Positions 6,232 to 10,906 of a stretch of 10,906 nucleotides of DNA are shown here, piece by piece. The notes below the pieces were generated by a model. It was not told the DNA's origin, ran no database searches, and worked only from the letters and a program-made list of their open reading frames with translations. The translations under genes were made by a program, and so were the position numbers. The DNA comes from Candidatus Thorarchaeota archaeon (GTDB taxonomy: Archaea > Asgardarchaeota > Thorarchaeia > Thorarchaeales > Thorarchaeaceae). The number at the start of each line of letters is the position of its first letter. Positions within the stretch are counted from its first letter, which is position 1. The stretch covers positions 1 to 10,906 of the forward strand of contig JAHQWZ010000041.1 in the NCBI GenBank assembly GCA_029856425.1, written 5' to 3'.

Positions 6232-8991
6232 ATGTCCGGATATGACAGATTCAAGCGATCTTCTGGCAGATTCCTTAAGCAAATCTTCCATCGACCTAAG
6301 GCAAAGATATCACGCGGATCCCTAATCATTATTGTCTCATTGACAATCATATTCTTTGCTGCTCTAATGCTCCGTCTATTTCCTCTATTGAACTCGCAAC
6401 CAGTTCTTCGAGCCTTTGACCCATGGTATCAGCTGAAAGTCACTGAATATGTCGTAGATAACGGGTATGGGGCCTTCTTTACATGGTTCGACCAAACTAC
6501 CTGGGTCCCCTTCGGACGCGACATCACAACTACAAGCTATGTTGGTGTACCATTCACAAGTGCATTCTTCTATTTCCTGCTCAATGGGCTTGGAATCAGT
6601 GTCGATGTTCTTACAGTTTCCCTTGTAATGCCCGCTTTCATGGGAGCGCTGACCGTCATTGCTGTGTTCTTCTTGGGACGCGAGCTCATGAACAACACCG
6701 TTGGTCTTCTTAGCGCACTGATTCTAGCATTCCTTCCTGCATTCATTCAGAGAACTGTAGCTGGTTTCTATGACAATGAGTGCGTTGGGGTATTTGCCAT
6801 TGTGCTTTCTACATTCTTCTATATCAGAAGTATAAAACGAGGTTCTCTCCCATCAGCAATAGGTGCAGGGCTGGCGCTAGGCTACTTAATGGTATCATGG
6901 GGAGGCGGCGATTTTCTCGTCGACCTGTTTGCACTCTATGGTTTCCTTATGCTTATCAGTGGACGATACAGCAGACGTCTACTCAGCTCATACTTGATTA
7001 CTGTAGCACTTGGCATATTCATTGGAGCACTGATTCCACGAAATGGATTTGCCAACCTCGCCTCGTTTTCGCTTCTAGCTCCAATTGGAGTTGGCGTACT
7101 ACTTGCAGGCTATGAGGTCTGGCTAAGAATCGAGAGCTATAGAGAAACAACAGCGACCTTTCTTGCTCCTCATATGAAACCTATACTCTTAGGCCTAATC
7201 ACTCCAATAGCGGGCGCCGCTGCATATCTCGCTTATGCAGGCACACTCGAACTGGCAATCAGACCTTACACCTCTAACCCTATTGTTACGCTTGGCAGCA
7301 AGTTCCTTTCAGTCATCAATCCATTTATCCGCCTAGACCAGCGGATCTTTGCCTCAGTTGCTGAGCACCTCCCCAGTCCATGGGGAAGCTTCTATCATAC
7401 TCTGAATGTTCTGATATTCATCTTCCCACTTGGGATGTACTTTCTATTCAAACGTGGTCGAGACGAGGACCTGCTGATGTTTCTCTTTGGACTCACTGCA
7501 GTCTACTTCGCAGCTAGTATGATCCGACTTAGCCTAATCTTGGCACCTGGGGTGGCTGTACTTTCCGCAGCTGCAGTGAATGGCATGCTTTCACCCTTTG
7601 CCAAGGTGGTCACTCAGAAGTCTCTCTTTGAGAGACGGAGATTCAGAATGAGCTCGTCCCTGACATCTGAACATGCTATTGTGGCATTTGCATTCGTTGG
7701 ATTGCTTCTTTCAGTCAATCTGTATCTCGGAGCATACTATGTCCAGAACTATGTGGGTGCACCAGAGTTTGCACAAGATTCGCTCTCAGATGGAGCTCGA
7801 TTCACTGACTGGCAAACTTCGATGACTTACGTTCGTGATGTACTTCCCGATGATGCCATTGTGGCAAGTTGGTGGGACTATGGATATTGGATAAATGGCG
7901 CCGGCGAGGCAGAAACGATAGTGGATAATGCCACTTGGAATCGGACGCAAATCGCGTTAATGGGTTATGCCTTGATGGCATTAAACCTGACAGAGTCGTT
8001 AAAGACATTCAAGCAGTGGAACACCACACACGTACTTGTCTACTACGGGCATCGAACATCATGGGCTGGTGGCGATGATGGCAAATGGCCGTGGATGGTA
8101 CGAATTGCTGAGGACCGGTTCGGCTCTGAATTGATAGACGATGCATGGTACATGGGTGACGATCCTACTACGCCCACAGTGATTGAGGAGGAGTATATGC
8201 TTGACGCCTTCTTCGAGTCCACGCTCTACAAACTGATGGTATATGGCGAGCCAGTGACGCAGCAGGAAGGTCAAGCCATGGGTCTCACCACTGATAGGGT
8301 CGGGATGGATCAATTCTATCAGCAGGATGAACGTTGGATATCTCATATGCCGGTGGACCTTTTTGGTGCTTTCATCAATCCCTATACCAGCTCTAATCTT
8401 GGAACCGTCAAGATTTACGAGATCGACTACACAATGTATGAGCAATACATGAACCGAACCACTGCTGATTGGATAGCACCTGAAAGCGCTCTTCAGTCAA
8501 TTGAGATTGATGGTAGTCTGTCCAGTTCGGAGTTATCACAGCTGAATAGCTACAATGTAGTGTTTGGTGGCAGCTATGGTGCGACTGTACACACCGGAAT
8601 CAACTCAACCCACATCTACTATGGAATACAGATGGATAACTACACAAAGGGGGAGGATGCATTCGGAATACAGATTGCCCCACTTGGCTCTCCTGGTGAT
8701 GCTGACCTCTCTCTCATAAACTATGATGGTCATGAGTTCTATGACGGACACATCGCCTACGATGGGTCTTGGCAAGAAGACTCCTCGGGCACAAACACCA
8801 CACTCTTTGCGAGTGGAGAGCATGTGATAGAGTTCCTGATTCCGCTGGACAGTCACGATTCACAGGATGTCAAACTGATTCCTGGAATGAACTACCAGAT
8901 ACGGCTGCTGTTCTGGAACAACGCCAACAGCGGTGAGCCAACCTTCGACTCTGACTGGGCAACATTCTGGGTTGAAGTGGAATTACACTAG
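6232..8991 (+). CDS. aglB: STT3/AglB oligosaccharyltransferase catalytic subunit with C-terminal beta-rich extension
   Basis: This is a 919-residue polytopic membrane enzyme that transfers a lipid-linked glycan to asparagine in N-X-S/T sequons on the outer face of the membrane. After a basic N-terminus (about 28 residues) come roughly 13 hydrophobic helices to residue 500, then an extracytoplasmic domain. Catalytic features are D63 in RAFDPWYQLK (first acidic motif), D181-N182-E183 in AGFYDNEC (second), E378 in SVAEHLPSPW (external-loop glutamate), WWDYG at 547-551 (sequon binding), and GDDGKWPWMVRI with D616 and K618 (DK-type motif). SVAEH, the DNATWNRT block (565-572) and WMVRI resemble eukaryotic STT3 more than the archaeal AglB sequences I recall. 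Residues about 755-919 form an added domain rich in short beta strands. ATG 6232 has GGAGAG ten bases upstream. It is convergent with nop10, with a shared terminator region between them. Confidence 0.95.
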   Translation: MSGYDRFKRSSGRFLKQIFHRPKAKISRGSLIIIVSLTIIFFAALMLRLFPLLNSQPVLRAFDPWYQLKVTEYVVDNGYGAFFTWFDQTTWVPFGRDITTTSYVGVPFTSAFFYFLLNGLGISVDVLTVSLVMPAFMGALTVIAVFFLGRELMNNTVGLLSALILAFLPAFIQRTVAGFYDNECVGVFAIVLSTFFYIRSIKRGSLPSAIGAGLALGYLMVSWGGGDFLVDLFALYGFLMLISGRYSRRLLSSYLITVALGIFIGALIPRNGFANLASFSLLAPIGVGVLLAGYEVWLRIESYRETTATFLAPHMKPILLGLITPIAGAAAYLAYAGTLELAIRPYTSNPIVTLGSKFLSVINPFIRLDQRIFASVAEHLPSPWGSFYHTLNVLIFIFPLGMYFLFKRGRDEDLLMFLFGLTAVYFAASMIRLSLILAPGVAVLSAAAVNGMLSPFAKVVTQKSLFERRRFRMSSSLTSEHAIVAFAFVGLLLSVNLYLGAYYVQNYVGAPEFAQDSLSDGARFTDWQTSMTYVRDVLPDDAIVASWWDYGYWINGAGEAETIVDNATWNRTQIALMGYALMALNLTESLKTFKQWNTTHVLVYYGHRTSWAGGDDGKWPWMVRIAEDRFGSELIDDAWYMGDDPTTPTVIEEEYMLDAFFESTLYKLMVYGEPVTQQEGQAMGLTTDRVGMDQFYQQDERWISHMPVDLFGAFINPYTSSNLGTVKIYEIDYTMYEQYMNRTTADWIAPESALQSIEIDGSLSSSELSQLNSYNVVFGGSYGATVHTGINSTHIYYGIQMDNYTKGEDAFGIQIAPLGSPGDADLSLINYDGHEFYDGHIAYDGSWQEDSSGTNTTLFASGEHVIEFLIPLDSHDSQDVKLIPGMNYQIRLLFWNNANSGEPTFDSDWATFWVEVELH

Positions 8992-9002
8992 GATATCAAA
9001 GT

Positions 9003-9038
9003 GCGATTGGTCAAGAAAGGCCAATCGCCATTGGTCTT
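9003..9038 (+). terminator. Hairpin terminator after STT3/AglB
   Basis: GCGATTGGTC (9003-9012) pairs with GGCCAATCGC (9019-9028) to give ten pairs, one of them G-U, around the loop AAGAAA. A T-rich stretch (TTGGTCTTTT) follows. CCAAT (9021-9025) and ATTGG (9030-9034) can form an alternative shorter stem. It sits 11 bases after the STT3 stop and ends at the nop10 stop, so it separates two convergent genes. Confidence 0.65.
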
Positions 9039-9212
9039 TTATTCTAGATGAGCCCTCGCTTTCCGTTTAGCTTTTCTACGGTATTCACCATATCGGTCTT
9101 GAGGACTGTACTTCGGGGGCTGCGGGGAAATTACTGAACCACCGCATGCTGGACATTTGTCTTCTTCAAGTGTATATTGGTTACATTCTGTGCACTTGAA
9201 CAGGCGTGTCAT
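9039..9212 (-). CDS. nop10: H/ACA ribonucleoprotein complex protein Nop10
   Basis: This is a 57-residue protein, the normal Nop10 size and too short for many gene callers. It translates from ATG 9212 to TAA 9039. It begins MTRLFKCTECNQYTL and has a zinc ribbon formed by C7, C10, C20 and C23 (CPACGG). The linker ISPQPPKYSPQDRYGEYRR (29-47) and a basic tail are characteristic of the family. Nop10 is a core protein of archaeal and eukaryotic H/ACA complexes. It bridges Cbf5 and L7Ae in guide-RNA-directed pseudouridylation of rRNA. The ATG lies nine bases after the aIF2-alpha stop without a strong ribosome site, so translation is probably coupled. The order aIF2-alpha then nop10 is common in archaea. 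Confidence 0.95.
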   Translation of the reverse strand: MTRLFKCTECNQYTLEEDKCPACGGSVISPQPPKYSPQDRYGEYRRKAKRKARAHLE

Positions 9213-9221
9213 GATAGTCCA

Positions 9222-10016
9222 CTACTTCCGATCAAACTCGAACGAGCCGCCCTTGCTCTCTATTATCTTAGTCACTTTGCTCAAGATGTCTGAAAGCACC
9301 TGCTCTCCTTCTTGATAATCAGGGCTCTGTATTCTTAGCTTGTATCGTGGGGAACCCAATGTATAAATCTCAACTGTTGACTTGTCCATAGACTGTCCAA
9401 GAGCCAAGCCTTCAGAAAGCGCTTTCTTAATGACCTCGATACCTTCCGGACCAGGAACAAGAATCTTCATCTCGCCCTCTATCTCAATTGACGGAATCTC
9501 AATCCTGACTTTGGCTAAGTCTGCAATCTGTTTCTTGAGCTTCTTCGTTGACTCGACATGTTCTAATGCATCTACGCCTAAATCGGATGCCAGCTCAAGC
9601 CCCTTGTAGATTTCACCAAAGGTATCTTCCATAGGCCAGCCTATCTTCTCATAGACCTTTTCAAGAGTCATGTCGTTCTCTTTTGCAATGAGTTCTAGGA
9701 GCTTCTCTGCCTTTTGCGCACGTTTCCACTCGTTGTTCTTGGCTCTTTTTGCTTCTGTTGAAACACGCCTTAAAGAGCAGTCAATATGACGTTTCTGAGC
9801 GTCAACCTGGAGGACCTTTATGACAACGCGTTGGTTTTCGTGGATATGATTTCGGATATTCCTGACCCACGTGCTGCTAATCTCCGAAATATGGATGAAG
9901 CCCTCTTTGTCACTGTACTCAGGTAGCTTGACATATGCGCCATAAGGTGCCACCTTGGATGCCACAGCAATGGCATATTCATCTGGCTGTGGCCATTCTG
10001 CACGTTTCAGGACCAT
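9222..10016 (-). CDS. Translation initiation factor aIF2 subunit alpha
   Basis: At 264 residues this has the family length. It is the alpha subunit of the heterotrimeric factor that brings initiator Met-tRNA to the small ribosomal subunit. The N-terminal S1 domain (about 1-84) starts with LKRAEWPQPDEYAIA and contains GAYVKLPEY, EGFIHISEIS and the closing HIDCSLRRVS. A helical middle domain (about 85-170) follows. The C-terminal alpha/beta domain contains VPGPEGIEVIKKAL and GSPRYKLRI, the parts that contact the gamma subunit. S47 in SEISS aligns with the regulatory Ser51 of eukaryotic eIF2-alpha. ATG 10016 is preferred because GGAGA ends seven bases before it. A TTG at 10064 is in frame but would add 16 non-conserved residues. 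It is followed closely by nop10. Confidence 0.96.
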   Translation of the reverse strand: MVLKRAEWPQPDEYAIAVASKVAPYGAYVKLPEYSDKEGFIHISEISSTWVRNIRNHIHENQRVVIKVLQVDAQKRHIDCSLRRVSTEAKRAKNNEWKRAQKAEKLLELIAKENDMTLEKVYEKIGWPMEDTFGEIYKGLELASDLGVDALEHVESTKKLKKQIADLAKVRIEIPSIEIEGEMKILVPGPEGIEVIKKALSEGLALGQSMDKSTVEIYTLGSPRYKLRIQSPDYQEGEQVLSDILSKVTKIIESKGGSFEFDRK

Positions 10017-10090
10017 TATCTCTTCTCCTTCTGAGGTTTCTATGAAGGATGATGCCAGCGACAAAAAACCTGAACAAAGTTGGACAGGTG

Positions 10091-10098
10091 CTTAAATA
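10091..10098. promoter_or_regulatory. TATA-like box, possible aIF2-alpha promoter and/or plus-strand promoter
   Basis: The plus strand reads CTTAAATA, close to the archaeal TTTAWATA consensus. It would start transcription near 10120, exactly at the first base-paired stem of the intergenic region. The minus strand reads TATTTAAG, which would start aIF2-alpha mRNA near 10070 with a leader of about 55 bases before ATG 10016. The plus-strand reading is the better consensus match, but no known gene follows in that direction. Confidence 0.4.
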
Positions 10099-10227
10099 CG
10101 CTAGCTTGGGACATCCTTGTGAGGTAGACCTGACACTATTCTGACCTCACGGAGTGAAGCCCAGTGCCGTTTTTGGGCGGACAGCACTCTGGTGTCCAAG
10201 TCTGTCCAGCTGAAAATAAGCGGTGTG

Positions 10228-10237
10228 CTAATATAGA
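10228..10237 (-). promoter_or_regulatory. Second possible TATA box upstream of aIF2-alpha
   Basis: The minus strand reads TCTATATTAG, preceded by CCCAAA. A start near 10207 would give aIF2-alpha a leader of about 190 bases that includes both stem-loops at 10119-10190. Confidence 0.3.
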
Positions 10238-10286
10238 TTTGGGAGTGAAAGAAGGATCTGACAGGTCTTGAAAAGCCCTCCCTGCC

Positions 10287-10487
10287 TCAAGGATACTCTT
10301 CGAGTTCTCGTGCGATAGCCTCAAGCCTAGCCTTGCCACCACTCGGGCGTGCTAGGACCTTTTCACACTTTAGGCATTTCACTTCGGTCGTGGCGTGTGC
10401 GAAGATGATCTGTTCATTCTCACAATCAAGACACTTGACCTTCAGGAACCTTGATTTTGGCTGTTGGACAATCTCTCCCTTATCCAT
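10287..10487 (-). CDS. rps27e: Small-subunit ribosomal protein eS27 (S27e)
   Basis: This 66-residue protein is a small-subunit ribosomal protein found in archaea and eukaryotes. The zinc ribbon is formed by C19, C22, C38 and C41, as VKCLDC and VKCLKC with a 15-residue gap. It is preceded by the family's KSRFLKVKC stretch and followed by LARPSGGKARL, also typical. The start is ATG 10487. A GTG at 10496 is in frame, but GGTGA (10497-10493) lies five bases before the ATG, so the ATG is chosen. The first G of that ribosome site is the last base of the rpl44e stop codon, so the two genes are coupled. Confidence 0.95.
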   Translation of the reverse strand: MDKGEIVQQPKSRFLKVKCLDCENEQIIFAHATTEVKCLKCEKVLARPSGGKARLEAIARELEEYP

Positions 10488-10492
10488 TATCT

Positions 10493-10497
10493 TCACC
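10493..10497 (-). promoter_or_regulatory. Shine-Dalgarno site of rps27e touching the rpl44e stop
   Basis: GGTGA on the minus strand starts at the G of the rpl44e TAG stop (10499-10497) and is followed after AGATA by ATG 10487. It fixes the rps27e start at the ATG rather than the upstream GTG and repeats the stop/ribosome-site overlap seen at mptE. Confidence 0.65.
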
Positions 10498-10778
10498 TAC
10501 ACCCGAAGCACTTCGAGTTTCTTCAGTCTCATGCCCTTTGTCTGGAATGTATGTTCGCAATCCTTGCATTTGTACTTGAGCACAGTCTTCTTTGTCGTCT
10601 TTGCAAAGCGCTTCTGAATGTTCTTAGGGAATGAACCGTAGCCCTTTGTCTTCCTCTTCATTCGGCGCTCGCCCTGTGCCATGCTTCGCCTCTTTCCTGC
10701 CTTGTATGTCGATATGGTATGTATAGTATGGCTCTTGCATCTGGGACAGTATTTTCTGAGCTCGCTTTTGATTTTCAT
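10497..10778 (-). CDS. rpl44e: Large-subunit ribosomal protein eL42 (L44e)
   Basis: This 93-residue large-subunit protein sits near the E site in archaeal and eukaryotic ribosomes. Its zinc ribbon uses C11, C14, C71 and C74 (YCPRC and YKCKDC). The long basic insertion YKAGKRRSMAQGERRMKRK is typical of the family. The loop usually written GYGGQPKP reads GYGSFPKN here (47-54). The open frame extends upstream to 10880, but ATG 10778 matches the normal MKIxxE-type start. It has GGTGAT (10788-10783) four bases upstream and a TATA box at a suitable distance. It is first in the block rpl44e, rps27e, aIF2-alpha, nop10. Confidence 0.96.
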   Translation of the reverse strand: MKIKSELRKYCPRCKSHTIHTISTYKAGKRRSMAQGERRMKRKTKGYGSFPKNIQKRFAKTTKKTVLKYKCKDCEHTFQTKGMRLKKLEVLRV

Positions 10779-10782
10779 GCGA

Positions 10783-10788
10783 ATCACC
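10783..10788 (-). promoter_or_regulatory. Shine-Dalgarno site of rpl44e
   Basis: GGTGAT followed by TCGC and ATG 10778. The arrangement is nearly identical to that at mptE (GGTGAT, TCGA, ATG) and rules out the longer upstream start. Confidence 0.7.
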
Positions 10789-10820
10789 AGTTTCGGGCTG
10801 TGGGACCCGACTCTGAGTTG

Positions 10821-10827
10821 TTTATAA
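10821..10827 (-). promoter_or_regulatory. TATA box of the rpl44e-rps27e operon
   Basis: The minus strand reads TTATAAA, preceded by CCCTAAGGG. Transcription would begin near 10798, giving a short leader of about 20 bases that carries the GGTGAT ribosome site. Confidence 0.5.
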
Positions 10828-10906
10828 CCCTTAGGGCATGTGCCTTTGAAACTATGAAGGGCTGTTCTATATCCAGCCAAATTGGGTTGCGATGTGGGAC
10901 ATAATT
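10828..10906. other. Upstream edge region, no gene seen
   Basis: The last 79 bases show no supported coding sequence. They contain an imperfect palindrome around GGCACATGCC (10833-10842) and a small stem GGCTG/CAGCC (10860-10878). Either could be chance or part of a feature that continues beyond the window. Confidence 0.2.

Larger units (their letters stand above)
10017..10286. other. Long structured intergenic region between rps27e and aIF2-alpha
   Basis: These 270 bases hold no credible protein gene; a 68-codon open frame overlapping rps27e has no family features. Two abutting stem-loops lie inside. The first is GTGAGGT (10119-10125) with ACCTCAC (10144-10150). The second is GGAGTG (10151-10156) with CACTCT (10185-10190), enclosing GCCCA (10159-10163) with TGGGC (10174-10178). 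TATA-like boxes flank them: CTTAAATA at 10091-10098 and, on the minus strand, TCTATATTAG at 10237-10228. The region may be a structured 5' leader of the aIF2-alpha mRNA, or it may encode a small RNA on the plus strand. Confidence 0.4.

Noticed and set aside
10017..10064. Longer aIF2-alpha starting at TTG 10064
   Set aside because: It adds 16 residues not typical of the family, while ATG 10016 has a GGAGA ribosome site at normal spacing.
10041..10150. Box C/D guide RNA (GATGATG near 10049 and several CTGA motifs)
   Set aside because: Spacing between the boxes is wrong for a C/D or C'/D' pair and no terminal stem closes the element.
10065..10286. tRNA, SRP RNA or RNase P RNA in the long gap
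   Set aside because: No T-arm consensus, no cloverleaf, and none of the conserved SRP or RNase P signature segments could be found on either strand.
10136..10342. 68-codon minus-strand open frame overlapping the end of rps27e
   Set aside because: It overlaps a certain gene, has no recognisable family features or ribosome site, and its codons run through the two stem-loops of the intergenic region.
10779..10880. Upstream extension of rpl44e to a 127-residue protein
   Set aside because: The extra 34 residues are not part of the family, and GGTGAT plus ATG 10778 with a TATA box upstream at 10821-10827 support the short form.
10799..10900. Direct repeat TGTGGGAC at 10799-10806 and 10893-10900
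   Set aside because: Only eight bases, two copies, and one lies in the short leader of rpl44e; chance is a sufficient explanation.

Overview
The window reads as archaeal chromosome, most likely from an Asgard archaeon. The evidence is an information-processing block (eL44/L44e, eS27/S27e, aIF2-alpha, Nop10) in archaeal/eukaryotic form, archaeal TATA-like boxes, and Shine-Dalgarno sites of the GGTGAT type. There is also a catalytic oligosaccharyltransferase with strikingly eukaryote-like motifs, plus a small membrane protein that resembles the eukaryotic OST subunit OSTC/DC2 (Ost3/Ost6 family). A Thorarchaeota-like source is my guess; the sequence alone does not prove it.

Layout, left to right. 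(1) 1-1801, minus: type IA DNA topoisomerase, cut off at the left edge (C-terminus missing). (2) 1906-2325, plus: OSTC/Ost3-like three-helix membrane protein, divergent from the topoisomerase around one near-palindromic AT box. (3) 4281-2348, minus: a dihydropteroate synthase with an additional C-terminal domain, followed by an MptE-type 6-hydroxymethyl-dihydropterin pyrophosphokinase. The two are translationally coupled. (4) 4456-6060, plus: glycine cleavage T protein and lipoyl-carrier H protein. (5) 6232-8991, plus: STT3/AglB oligosaccharyltransferase, 919 residues, with an extra C-terminal beta-rich domain. It ends in a clear hairpin terminator. (6) 10778-9039, minus: rpl44e, rps27e, aIF2-alpha and nop10. 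Rps27e and aIF2-alpha are separated by an unusually long, structured gap of 270 bases. No stretch of more than 300 bases lacks a gene.

Two functional themes stand out. First, pterin and one-carbon metabolism: the folP/mptE pair makes the pterin part of a C1 carrier (folate or a methanopterin-like cofactor), and the divergent gcvT/gcvH pair uses such a carrier to move the methylene group of glycine. Second, N-glycosylation: the catalytic STT3 subunit and a candidate accessory OST subunit lie within about 4 kb of each other. The most interesting observations are the OSTC-like protein, the eukaryote-style catalytic and sequon motifs and added C-terminal domain of STT3, the domain order of the dihydropteroate synthase, and the structured gap upstream of aIF2-alpha. 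No mobile elements, CRISPR arrays, tRNA or rRNA genes were seen.
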